Shown here: piece after piece, positions 35,274 through 43,792 of the stretch
How the letters are laid out: each line of letters begins with the position of its first letter
How positions within the stretch are numbered: position 1 is the first letter of the stretch
Assembly: GCF_016919405.1 (NCBI RefSeq)
Contig: NZ_CP070352.1
Span: forward strand, 744,001-808,000
Length of the DNA: 64,000 nt
From: Ensifer sp. PDNC004
GTDB taxonomy: Bacteria > Pseudomonadota > Alphaproteobacteria > Rhizobiales > Rhizobiaceae
Direction of reading: 5' to 3'
Translations under genes and position numbers: made by a program
Notes under the pieces: generated by a model
The model's input: only the letters and a program-made list of their open reading frames with translations
The model's database searches: none
What the model was told of the DNA's origin: nothing

Positions 35274-36698
35274 TCAGTGTTTCAGGACGACGAGCCGGGT
35301 CTGGGTGAATTCCAGCATGCCGTGCTTGCCGTCGTCGCCGCCAAGGCCCGAGCGTTTCCAGCCGGCGTGGAAGCCCTGATAGGGATCCGCCGGGAAGCGG
35401 TTGACGTAGAGCTCGCCCGCCTCGATCGCGTCGCTGGCCCGCATGACGGTGCGATAGTTCTCGGTGAAGAGCACCGAGCTCAGGCCGAACTGATGGTCGC
35501 TCGCCAACGCCAGCGCTTCCTCGAAGGTGGAATAGCGGACCACCGCAAGCACCGGACCGAAGACTTCTTCGCGCACGATTTCCATCTCCTGCCGGCAGCC
35601 GGAAATCAGAGTTGGCGGATAGAAGTAGCCCGCGCCTTCCGGCAGGTAGCCGCCGGTCTCGACCGTTCCGCCTTCCGCCTTCGCCTGTTCGACCATTTCG
35701 TGCACGCGCTTTTGCGCGGCGGCATTGGCAAGCGGTCCCATGCGGGTCGCATCCTCGGCGCGGTCGCCGAAGGCACGGGCTGCAAAGCCCTCCCGCAACT
35801 TGGCGAGCAGCATGTCATGCACGCTTTCGTGGACATAGAGCCGCTCGGCGCTGGTGCAGACCTGGCCGCAATGGGCGGTCTTGGCGGCAATGATCGCCTG
35901 TGCCACAGCATCGAGATCGGCGTCCGGTTCGACGATGACAGGCGTCTTGCCGCCGAGCTCGAGCGAGGGCTTGGCGATGTTTTCCTTGCAGTAGTCGAGC
36001 ACGATGCGGCCGGCCGAAACGCTGCCGGTCAGCGTGATCATGCCGACGCCGGGATGGGTGCAGAGCGTTTTCGCAACGTCATGCGACATGGTGAGGATGT
36101 TGACGAGACCCTCCGGCAGGCCGGCCTCGACGATCGCTTCGGCAAAGGCGAAGGCGGATGTCGGCGTGTTGTTGCTCGGGCGCACGACGACGGCGTTGCC
36201 TGCAATCAGCGCAGGGGCGATTTTGCGCACCAGCGTGTAGATCGGATAGTTGAACGGGATCAGACCGGCAACGACGCCGATCGGAACACGCTTCAGGAGA
36301 AGCGTTTCGCCGGGATTGTCGCTCTCGATCACCTCACCCTCGATGCGGCGCGCCCATTCGGCGTGGTAGCGCATCAGTTCGGCGCCATAGATGACCTCGG
36401 CGGTCGCGTCGGCGAGACTCTTGCCCGACTCTTTTGCCAGGGCAGCGCCGATGTTCTCGGCCCGGTTCTCCAATACGGTCGCCAGTTTGCGGAGCGCGTC
36501 ACCGCGCTGGATAGCCGGCAGTGCCGCCCAGGCGCGCTGCGCCTTCATTGCCGCCTCGACCGCCGCTGTTGCCTCCTCATCCGTTGCTGCCGGCACCGAT
36601 GTGAAGACCTGGCCGGTTGCCGGATTACGGACGTCGATCGTCACCGCAGACGTGCTTTCGATGAAACGACCGCCGGAAAAATTGCGATAGGGGCTCAT
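35274..36698 (-). CDS. Aldehyde dehydrogenase, AldA-like
   Basis: This 474-residue NAD-dependent dehydrogenase has the catalytic cysteine in CGQVCTSAERLY, the glutamate in SLELGGKTPV and the coenzyme motif LTGSVSAG. It resembles E. coli AldA (lactaldehyde/glycolaldehyde dehydrogenase) in many blocks, including AEWARRIEGE, RQEME and QGFHAGWKRSGLGG. It would oxidise an aldehyde produced by the linked oxidoreductase or dehydratase steps. I chose the ATG at 36698 from the family start; its ribosome-binding site is weak. A LysR gene lies upstream in the same direction. Confidence 0.92.
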   Translation of the reverse strand: MSPYRNFSGGRFIESTSAVTIDVRNPATGQVFTSVPAATDEEATAAVEAAMKAQRAWAALPAIQRGDALRKLATVLENRAENIGAALAKESGKSLADATAEVIYGAELMRYHAEWARRIEGEVIESDNPGETLLLKRVPIGVVAGLIPFNYPIYTLVRKIAPALIAGNAVVVRPSNNTPTSAFAFAEAIVEAGLPEGLVNILTMSHDVAKTLCTHPGVGMITLTGSVSAGRIVLDYCKENIAKPSLELGGKTPVIVEPDADLDAVAQAIIAAKTAHCGQVCTSAERLYVHESVHDMLLAKLREGFAARAFGDRAEDATRMGPLANAAAQKRVHEMVEQAKAEGGTVETGGYLPEGAGYFYPPTLISGCRQEMEIVREEVFGPVLAVVRYSTFEEALALASDHQFGLSSVLFTENYRTVMRASDAIEAGELYVNRFPADPYQGFHAGWKRSGLGGDDGKHGMLEFTQTRLVVLKH

Positions 36699-36893
36699 GG
36701 CATCTCGGATGTGTTGGCCGCGGCTCCGGGCGCCAAAGGCGCGCAGGACAAGCGGACTGCGCGGGAGAGAGCACGACGAGCGACGGCCCGTCTCTCTCCC
36801 CAACCGAGACCGTCACGAAACTGTTGCGACGATAGGGCCGAAGGCACAAGCGAGTAATTTTCAGCGAGAGCATTCCAAAATGGAATGCTTGGC

Positions 36894-37799
36894 TCAGGCC
36901 GCGCGGTCGGCCGAAACTTCCGTAAGCAGCCAGGCACGGAACGCGTCGACCTTGCGGTCGTTCCCGGCCTGGGGCCGCGTGACGAACCAGTAGGACTCAT
37001 GCCCCTCGACCTCGACGTCGAAAAGCTGCACGAGCTGCCCGGTCTCAAGCTGATTGCGAACCATCGAACGATCGGCAACGGTGACGCCCAGACCCGCGCA
37101 GGCCGCCTCGATCGCCAGATCGAGCAGGTCGAACTCCAGCCCGCCGCGCGTATCGACATCCTGGAACCCGGCCGCATCCAGCCAATGGCGCCAGGTCAGA
37201 TAACGCCGGTCGGGCGAGGCCAATATATGCAGGAAGGTAAAGCGCTGAAGATCCGTCGGACCCTCGACTTTCACGCCCTCGAGCAGCGACGGCGCGCAGA
37301 CAACCACATGCCGTTCCGTCATCAGGATGCTCGCATCCAGCATCGGCCACTCGCCATCACCGAAGCGGATGGCGCAGTCGAGAAGACCTCGCTCGGCAAG
37401 CGTGTCCGTGGCCTCCGTGCTGAGGCTGATATCGACGTCAGGCAAAGCTGCGCGCAGTCGCGGCAGGCGTGGCAGCAGCCAGCGCTTGGCAAAGGTCGGC
37501 GGCACGTTGATCCGCAAGCGGTTCTGGTTGCTCTTCTCGGTGATGCTGCGTAGCGACACCTCGATGCTGTGAAACGCCTCCTGGATCGTCGCCAACAATT
37601 CGGCGCCGGCCGGCGTCAGTTCGAGATGGTGGTGGCGGCGGATGAGCAGGTCTTCGCCAAGTTCGTCCTCGAGATTGCGGACCTGACGGCTGACGGCGCT
37701 TTGCGTGAGGTTGAGCCGCTCAGCCGCCCGCGTGAAGCTGCGGGTCTGCCCGACCACTTCGAAGACCTTCATCGCCGACAGTCCAGGAAGTCTTCGCAT
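36894..37799 (-). CDS. LysR-family regulator (GcvA-like)
   Basis: This 301-residue regulator begins RRLPGLSAMKVFEVV and has the helix-turn-helix SFTRAAERLNLTQSAVSRQVRNLE. The effector domain includes the GcvA-type motif DCAIRFGDGEWP. It is upstream of and co-oriented with the aldehyde dehydrogenase, MFS, dehydratase and GMC genes and probably controls them. The start at 37799 follows family alignment; a longer frame has only alternative starts. Confidence 0.88.
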   Translation of the reverse strand: MRRLPGLSAMKVFEVVGQTRSFTRAAERLNLTQSAVSRQVRNLEDELGEDLLIRRHHHLELTPAGAELLATIQEAFHSIEVSLRSITEKSNQNRLRINVPPTFAKRWLLPRLPRLRAALPDVDISLSTEATDTLAERGLLDCAIRFGDGEWPMLDASILMTERHVVVCAPSLLEGVKVEGPTDLQRFTFLHILASPDRRYLTWRHWLDAAGFQDVDTRGGLEFDLLDLAIEAACAGLGVTVADRSMVRNQLETGQLVQLFDVEVEGHESYWFVTRPQAGNDRKVDAFRAWLLTEVSADRAA

Positions 37800-37948
37800 C
37801 GATAACGTGGCCTCGAGAAACGCTGCATCCCTGCGGACTGTCGCGGGATCGATGCTTACTCTTGCGTGCCATGCTCCAGCGCACAAGCACGAAAATCCAA
37901 ACCGCACCTACTGACCACAGTCATGCGCCCGGTTGTCTCGCAACGACA

Positions 37949-37970
37949 AACGGCGGCTCTCGCCGCCGTT
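37949..37970. terminator. Terminator hairpin downstream of the GH20 gene
   Basis: AACGGCGGC (37949-37957) and GCCGCCGTT (37962-37970) form a 9-bp stem with a TCTC loop. On the minus strand it is followed by TTTGTCG. It lies 58 bases after the GH20 stop and should end the importer-hexosaminidase operon. Confidence 0.6.
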
Positions 37971-38028
37971 CACCTATCCAATCCATCGCCTGGCCAAGCC
38001 CAGACGAAAACTGGAAACTTAACCGCGC

Positions 38029-40053
38029 CTACTCCGCAGCATAAAAGCCGTAGAGCACCGGCATCAGCCCGACCAGCGCCTCGAAGCGCTTGAAGGACTT
38101 ACGTTCGGGTCGCGTCCATCCGGTTTCGGCGAGCGCCGAAAGCCGCGGAAAGACCAGCCGGTCGAAGACGGCGCGGTCGGTCATCGGTTCGGACCAGATG
38201 CAGCACTGCACGCCGAGCAGATGCTTCTTCTGCGCATCCGTCCAGCCTTCCACGGGATCGAAGGTGTAGAGCTTTTCCGGATCCGACCAGCCGGCCCAGC
38301 TGCCGCCCGGCTCCGACCAGGCCGGGCTGTTGGCCATGTCGAGATAATAGACCTGGCCGGGGCAGACGACGATGTCATAGCCTTCCTCCGCAAGTGCTGC
38401 CGATGCCTCGACCGTGCGCCAGCCGAAGAGCAGCGATTTCGCCTTGTCGATGACATTGCCGTGGGCCGCCTCCTGCCACCCGCCGGTGACGCAATCGCGG
38501 CTTGCCAGGAATTTCTGGACGCGGGCCAGGAACTCGCCCTGCAGCACCGCAGCACCCGAGCCGTCGATCTCGTCGGCACCGTGGGTGTTGGTGACGACGT
38601 TCAGCCGCTTGGCGTGGGTTTCCGCCACCTCGTCGCCGGCGAGCGCGCGTAGCCGTGCCAGTGCTTCCGGCGAACCGGACCAGGCGCCGAGCGGTACCTC
38701 GTCGGCGCCGACATGGATGGCGCGCATCGGGAAGAGCTCGATCAACTCGTCGAAGATGATCTCCAGCACGCGATAGGTCTCTTCGCGCGCCGGGTTGAGG
38801 CAATTGTCAGGGAAGCCCTGGACCGAATGATAGCTGCCCTTCTCGTCGGGATCGCGCAGCTCCGGGATCGCCTGCAGCATTGCATAGGAATGTCCGGGAA
38901 TGTCGATCTCCGGCATCACCTCGATGCCGAGGCTCGCGGCAAGCGCCACGATCTGACGCACCGCCGCCTTGGTGTAATAGCCGCCGGTCGGTTCAGGACC
39001 GGAGCCGAGCAGCGGCGGGATCTTGCGGCCGTGGCCGCGCCAGGCGCCGATTTCGGTCAGCGCCGGATAGGCGTCTATCTCGATTCGCCAGGCCTCGTCA
39101 TCGGTCAGGTGCCAGTGGAAGCGGTTGAGCTTGTTCCAGGCCATCAGCCTCAGGAAGCGCTCGACTTCCGCCGTGCTGTAGAACTGCCGGGCAACGTCGA
39201 GATGGGTGCCGCGCCAGCCGAGCGCCGGCTCGTCCTTGATCTCGCCGCCCGTCGGAAACACGAAGGTGCCCGGATGCGACCGCGCCCCGCGCAGGACCTG
39301 ACCGAGCGTGATCAGTCCGTAGAGGATGCCCGTCTCGCTACCGCCCGAAACCGCAACGCCGGCGGGCGAGAAGCGGATCTTATAGGCCTCCGGACCAAGG
39401 TCTGCTGCCTTTGACAGGGCGACCGGGAAACCGCCTTCCGCCGCCGGCCGGACGATGCCCTCCACCGGAAACAGGCTGGCCGTGAGATCGGCAAAGGCCT
39501 TGGCCGCGGCGGACGCCTCACTGCCTTCGGCCTTCAGATCAAGGCCCGGAGGCGCCAGCAACTGACCGGAGACCGCAACGGCCTGCGGCCAAGGCACGAT
39601 CGAGACCGGCACCGGCGCCACCTTCGGCACCGGATAGACGGCGGCGCCGCGCTTCAGCTCGGCATTGTCGCCGTGCGCCCGCGAGGCAAGCACGGCCACC
39701 GGCGCATTCGTGCCGTCGGACAGAACGAGGAAAGCGGCATTGGCGCCATCGGTCCAGTGGCGCGGCTCGAAGCTCATGCCGAGGGCCCTGAGCGTCCAGG
39801 TCGCGCCGGGCTTCAGCTCAAACCCTTCCGGCGGCGCGAACTCGGCATAGTTGGAGAGCCGGACGAGAAGCTGCCCGCCTTCGACCTCGGCGGCAGGATC
39901 GATGCGCGCGGGGCCGGAGACGCCGAGGCGAAAACCCTTGATCGTCCGGTCCGAATTGTTGGTGAGCGTCAGCGCATAGACTGACCTGTCGGCGGTGCCG
40001 ACCGGCACCCAGAGCGTTTCCAGAAGATAGTCAGATTTGGCGGCAAACGTCAT
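38029..40053 (-). CDS. Glycoside hydrolase family 20 beta-N-acetylhexosaminidase
   Basis: This 674-residue enzyme removes terminal N-acetylglucosamine or N-acetylgalactosamine. An N-terminal beta-rich carbohydrate-binding-like region (about 1-145) is followed by a GH20b alpha/beta domain and the TIM barrel from about residue 275. The catalytic Asp451-Glu452 pair sits in HVGADEVPLGAW; FHWHLTDDEAWRIEI and PEIDIPGHSY are further signatures. No signal peptide is seen, so it acts in the cytoplasm on imported sugars. The ATG at 40053 has GGAG seven bases upstream. It is the last gene of an ABC importer operon, the same partnership as in chitobiose loci of Vibrio. Confidence 0.93.
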   Translation of the reverse strand: MTFAAKSDYLLETLWVPVGTADRSVYALTLTNNSDRTIKGFRLGVSGPARIDPAAEVEGGQLLVRLSNYAEFAPPEGFELKPGATWTLRALGMSFEPRHWTDGANAAFLVLSDGTNAPVAVLASRAHGDNAELKRGAAVYPVPKVAPVPVSIVPWPQAVAVSGQLLAPPGLDLKAEGSEASAAAKAFADLTASLFPVEGIVRPAAEGGFPVALSKAADLGPEAYKIRFSPAGVAVSGGSETGILYGLITLGQVLRGARSHPGTFVFPTGGEIKDEPALGWRGTHLDVARQFYSTAEVERFLRLMAWNKLNRFHWHLTDDEAWRIEIDAYPALTEIGAWRGHGRKIPPLLGSGPEPTGGYYTKAAVRQIVALAASLGIEVMPEIDIPGHSYAMLQAIPELRDPDEKGSYHSVQGFPDNCLNPAREETYRVLEIIFDELIELFPMRAIHVGADEVPLGAWSGSPEALARLRALAGDEVAETHAKRLNVVTNTHGADEIDGSGAAVLQGEFLARVQKFLASRDCVTGGWQEAAHGNVIDKAKSLLFGWRTVEASAALAEEGYDIVVCPGQVYYLDMANSPAWSEPGGSWAGWSDPEKLYTFDPVEGWTDAQKKHLLGVQCCIWSEPMTDRAVFDRLVFPRLSALAETGWTRPERKSFKRFEALVGLMPVLYGFYAAE

Positions 40054-40131
40054 CAAATGGCTCCATGAGTGATTGGTCTCTGCGTTCGGCCGGAGGGCCA
40101 GCGCGTTTCTTGGCGAAGGCGTGTCCTCGGT

Positions 40132-41082
40132 TCACATAGCTCCCGTCGGCGTTTGGCCAAGGGCACGAACGAAGTGATTCACGGTAACTTCTTCCACCAC
40201 GTCGGAGGCCGGACGGCTCTTTCGCCGCACCTCGTCGGCATGGGCGAGGAAGCGGGCGCTTTGCCCCGGCACGAAAGGGCGATCGGGATCTGGAACCGCG
40301 GACAGAAGCAGTTGCGTATAGGGATGGCGGGGATTGCCGATGACGGCATTGGTCTCGCCCCACTCGACCATCTGGCCTGCAAACATCACAACGACCTCTT
40401 CGGCAATGTGCGCGGCCGTGGCGATATCGTGGGTGATGTAAAGCATGGCGAGGTTGCGCTCGCGCTTGATGCGCGCAAGCAGTTCCAGGATGTCGAGCCG
40501 GATCGAAACGTCGAGCATCGAGGTCGGTTCATCGGCGACGAGCACATCCGGCCCGACGGCGAGCGCCCGGGCAATGTTGACGCGCTGGCGCTGGCCACCG
40601 GACAGTTCGTGCGGAAATTTTCGCGCGGTCACACTGGGATCAAGGCCGACATCGGAGAGCAGGCGCGCGACGGCGGCCCGTGCTTCGGCCCCGGTCTTCG
40701 CATGACCGTGCAACAGAAGCGGCCGCGCGAGATGGTGGTAGATGGAGAACACCGGATTGAGTGAGGCGAACGGATCCTGAAACACCATCTGGATCGCCCG
40801 GCGACGCAACTTCTCCTCGGCACGGTCGCCGGCCTCGGTGACGTCGGCGCCGCGAAACGCCATCCTCCCCGATGTCGGCGCATCGAGCCTTGCGACGATG
40901 CGGGCACAGGTGGTCTTGCCGCAACCGGACTCGCCGACCAGTGCCAGCGCCCGGCCAGGTTTCAAGGCGAGCGAAATCCCCCGCAATGCCTCGACGGCGC
41001 CAAAGCTGCGCCTGATATCCTTGAGGCGTACGATCGCGTCGTCTTCACCAGCCATGGTCGTCGCTTGCGGCATCACGTTCAT
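40132..41082 (-). CDS. Oligopeptide/chitobiose-type ABC transporter ATP-binding protein (DppF-like)
   Basis: This 316-residue ATPase has Walker A GESGCGKTT, signature LSGGQRQRVNIARAL, Walker B VLVADEPTSMLD and the switch histidine in YITHDIATA. The C-terminal oligopeptide-transporter domain has the usual HPYTQLLLSAVPDPD block. The ATG at 41082 overlaps the stop of the preceding ATPase gene. It pairs with the DppD-like subunit to power the importer. Confidence 0.92.
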   Translation of the reverse strand: MNVMPQATTMAGEDDAIVRLKDIRRSFGAVEALRGISLALKPGRALALVGESGCGKTTCARIVARLDAPTSGRMAFRGADVTEAGDRAEEKLRRRAIQMVFQDPFASLNPVFSIYHHLARPLLLHGHAKTGAEARAAVARLLSDVGLDPSVTARKFPHELSGGQRQRVNIARALAVGPDVLVADEPTSMLDVSIRLDILELLARIKRERNLAMLYITHDIATAAHIAEEVVVMFAGQMVEWGETNAVIGNPRHPYTQLLLSAVPDPDRPFVPGQSARFLAHADEVRRKSRPASDVVEEVTVNHFVRALGQTPTGAM

Positions 41083-41894
41083 TCGACGACCCCCAGGCTG
41101 CGGACGGATGACGGCAGTTGCGGGATCGCGCCCCAAAGTTTCCGCGTGTAGTCGTGCTCCGGCGCCCGGCTGATCTGCTGCGTGTCGCCGACCTCGACCA
41201 GTTGCCCTTTCAGCATAACACCGATGCGGTGGCAGAGCTGCGCCATCAGGTGCAGGTCATGGGTGATGAACAGCACCGAGAAGCCGAGGCTGCGCTGCAG
41301 GTCGACGATCTGCTCCAGGATCTCCCGCTGCACCACCACGTCGAGCGCCGTCGTCGGCTCGTCCATGATGATCAGCTCCGGCTTCAGCGCCAGGCAGATG
41401 GCGATGACGATGCGCTGCCGCATGCCGCCGCTGAACTGATGCGGATAGTCGTCGAGGCGACCCACCGGAATGCCGACGAGGCGGAACATTTCTTCTGCCC
41501 GCGCACGCGCCTGGGGCCGCGTCGCGCCGGTGTGCCGCCGCAGCACGTCGAAGAACTGTGCCTCGACCCGCATCAGCGGGTTGAGCGAATTCATGGCGCT
41601 CTGGAACACCATGCCGATCCGCCGCCAGCGCACATTCTGCAGCGCCGTCTCCGGCATCTTCAGGAGGTTCTGCCCGTCGAGCAGGATTTCGCCGCCGGCG
41701 ACCCAGGCCGGCGGTTTGGACAGCCGGGTGATCGCATAGGCAATGGTGCTCTTGCCGCAGCCGGATTCACCGGCAAGGCCGAAAAGTTCATCGCGGCGGA
41801 CCTCGAAGGAGACCTCGTTGACGGCGCGGAAGGCGCCGTCGTCGAGCAGATAATCGACGTTGAGGTTGCGGATTTCCAGAAGTGCATCGCTCAT
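41079..41894 (-). CDS. Oligopeptide/chitobiose-type ABC transporter ATP-binding protein (DppD-like)
   Basis: This 271-residue ATPase has Walker A GESGCGKST, signature FSGGMRQRIVIAICL, Walker B LIIMDEPTTALD and FITHDLHLM. It is shorter than typical DppD (about 320 residues) and lacks most of the C-terminal cysteine-containing oligo_HPY extension, ending soon after HDYTRKLWGAIPQLP. Its ends overlap both neighbours by four bases. Confidence 0.92.
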   Translation of the reverse strand: MSDALLEIRNLNVDYLLDDGAFRAVNEVSFEVRRDELFGLAGESGCGKSTIAYAITRLSKPPAWVAGGEILLDGQNLLKMPETALQNVRWRRIGMVFQSAMNSLNPLMRVEAQFFDVLRRHTGATRPQARARAEEMFRLVGIPVGRLDDYPHQFSGGMRQRIVIAICLALKPELIIMDEPTTALDVVVQREILEQIVDLQRSLGFSVLFITHDLHLMAQLCHRIGVMLKGQLVEVGDTQQISRAPEHDYTRKLWGAIPQLPSSVRSLGVVE

Positions 41895-42793
41895 CGGGCC
41901 GCCTCCAGTTCACGGCGGCGCAGTCGCGTCAGCCGCAGCCAGCGGCTGAGTGCTGGACCGGAGCGAAGCTGCGGATTGGCGATCTCGTCGAAGGTGAAGT
42001 TGATGAGTGCAAGACCAAGGCCGACGAGCGCGATCCCGGCGGCCGGGACAGCAATATCCCACCAGGCGCCGACGATGATCGCCGATGAGTTCTGGGCGTT
42101 GTAGAGCATCGTGCCCCAGGTCACCCGGAGCGGATCGCCGAAGCCGAGATATTCGAGCGTCGTCTGGGCGACGATTGCATAGATGATGCTGCCGACGACG
42201 TTAATGCCGATCAGCGGAACCAGATTGGGCAGGATCTCGACGAAGATCACCCGCCAGTGCGGCTCGCCGACCATGCGCGCCGCCACCACGAATTCGCGCT
42301 GCCGGAGCGCCATGGTCTGCGACCGGGTCATGCGAGCACCCCAGGGCCAGGAGGTGAGCGCGATGATCGCCATGATCGCCATCGGCCCGACCGTGCCGGC
42401 AAAGGAAGCGAGCAAGATCAAGAGCGGAATGTTGGGAATGACCAGCACGGCGTTTGTCGCAAGATCGAGCGTCGCATCGGTGCGGCCGCCGAAATAACCG
42501 GCGACGAGGCCAACGATGGTGCCGAGCGCGGTGATCGCAAGTCCGGTGGCGAAACCGACGGCAAGCGACGGCCTGGCGCCCCAGACAAATTGCGAGAAGA
42601 CGTCACGGCCCATCTTCGTCGTGCCGAAGACATGCTCGACGGTCGGCGGCTGATGCGAACGGCCGACGCGCTCGCTCGGATCACCCGGTGCCAGAACCGG
42701 CGCAAACAGCGCCATCAGGCAGAGCGTGAGAATGATGATAAGGCCGGCAACGGCTTTCTTCTGCCGCCAGAACAAGGAGACGCCCGCATTCAT
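41891..42793 (-). CDS. Oligopeptide/chitobiose-type ABC transporter permease (DppC-like)
   Basis: This 300-residue permease has the cytoplasmic N-terminal part, a first helix (LIIILTLCLMALFAPVLAPG), a periplasmic loop with the family TTKMGRDVFSQFVWGAR block, and five further helices. The EAA-type loop is VVAARMVGEPHWRVIFVEILP. Its start overlaps the DppB-like gene stop by four bases. Confidence 0.92.
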   Translation of the reverse strand: MNAGVSLFWRQKKAVAGLIIILTLCLMALFAPVLAPGDPSERVGRSHQPPTVEHVFGTTKMGRDVFSQFVWGARPSLAVGFATGLAITALGTIVGLVAGYFGGRTDATLDLATNAVLVIPNIPLLILLASFAGTVGPMAIMAIIALTSWPWGARMTRSQTMALRQREFVVAARMVGEPHWRVIFVEILPNLVPLIGINVVGSIIYAIVAQTTLEYLGFGDPLRVTWGTMLYNAQNSSAIIVGAWWDIAVPAAGIALVGLGLALINFTFDEIANPQLRSGPALSRWLRLTRLRRRELEAAR

Positions 42794-43773
42794 GCCCTGC
42801 CCTCCCTTATGCGCGGATCGACCACGCCATAGATGATATCGACCAGGAGATTGGCGCCGAGCGTCGCGATGGTCATCAGGAGAAGCTGCCCCTGGATGAC
42901 CGGATAGTCGCGGGCGACGCTTGCGGTATAGAGCGTCAGACCGAGGCCCGGATAGTTGAAGACGATCTCGGTCACGATCGAGCCGCCGAAGACGGCGCCC
43001 AGCATCAGCGCCAGATTGGTCAGCACTGGCAGCATGGCGTTGCGCGCCGCATAACCGAACATGACCGCCGCTTCCGACAGGCCCTTGGCGCGACCCATGG
43101 TGACGTAATCCTCGCCGAGCACCGAGATCATGCTGGAACGCATCGTCGTCTGGAACTCGCCGATCAGATAGGGCGAGAGCGTCAGCACCGGCATGATCGC
43201 ATGCAGGAAGACGCTGCCGAAAAAGGTGAAGTTCAGCCCCGGATCGAGGCTCGGATCATAGGCATACCCCACGGGCAGCAGCCGGAGCGTCACGCCGAAG
43301 GTGAAGAGAGTCGCGAGCGCGATGATGACAGGCGGAACGGCGATCATCACCACCGAGAAGGGCGAGACGAAACTGTCGAAACGCCCGCCGCGACGCCAGG
43401 CGGCAATCGCGCCGAGCAGCACGCCGACGCAAAGCGAGAAGACGATGGCGGTCACCACGAGGAATGCCGTCCACCCGGCCGAGCGGCCGAGCACTTCAAG
43501 CACGGTTTGCGGATAATATTTGACCGAGACGCCGAGATCGAAATGAGCGAGCCCGACGACATAGTCGGCGAACTGCTGCCAGATCGGCTGCTCGATAGCA
43601 CCGAAGCGCGCCTTGATCGCCTCGACGGCCGCGGGTGTTGCCCGCGGTCCGAGTTGGGCGATCATGCTGTCGACGGGGGACCCCGGCATGAGCCGGGGAA
43701 CCGCGAAATTCATGACGATCGCGAAGAGGAACGCCACGCAGTAGACGGTAAGCCGTCGACGGGAAAGTCGCAT
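42790..43773 (-). CDS. Oligopeptide/chitobiose-type ABC transporter permease (DppB-like)
   Basis: This 327-residue permease has six helices. The N-terminal PRLMPGSPVDSMIAQLG segment is typical of DppB/OppB proteins, and the EAA loop is MGRAKGLSEAAVMFGYAARNAMLPV. It lies 19 bases downstream of the binding-protein gene and forms the pore with the DppC-like subunit. Confidence 0.92.
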   Translation of the reverse strand: MRLSRRRLTVYCVAFLFAIVMNFAVPRLMPGSPVDSMIAQLGPRATPAAVEAIKARFGAIEQPIWQQFADYVVGLAHFDLGVSVKYYPQTVLEVLGRSAGWTAFLVVTAIVFSLCVGVLLGAIAAWRRGGRFDSFVSPFSVVMIAVPPVIIALATLFTFGVTLRLLPVGYAYDPSLDPGLNFTFFGSVFLHAIMPVLTLSPYLIGEFQTTMRSSMISVLGEDYVTMGRAKGLSEAAVMFGYAARNAMLPVLTNLALMLGAVFGGSIVTEIVFNYPGLGLTLYTASVARDYPVIQGQLLLMTIATLGANLLVDIIYGVVDPRIREGRA

Positions 43774-43792
43774 CGCTGAAACCCGCTTTCGC

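Noticed and set aside
35277..36857. Plus-strand open frame (526 codons) opposite the aldehyde dehydrogenase
   Set aside because: Shadow of the AldA-like gene; composition is typical of antisense frames and no motif is present.
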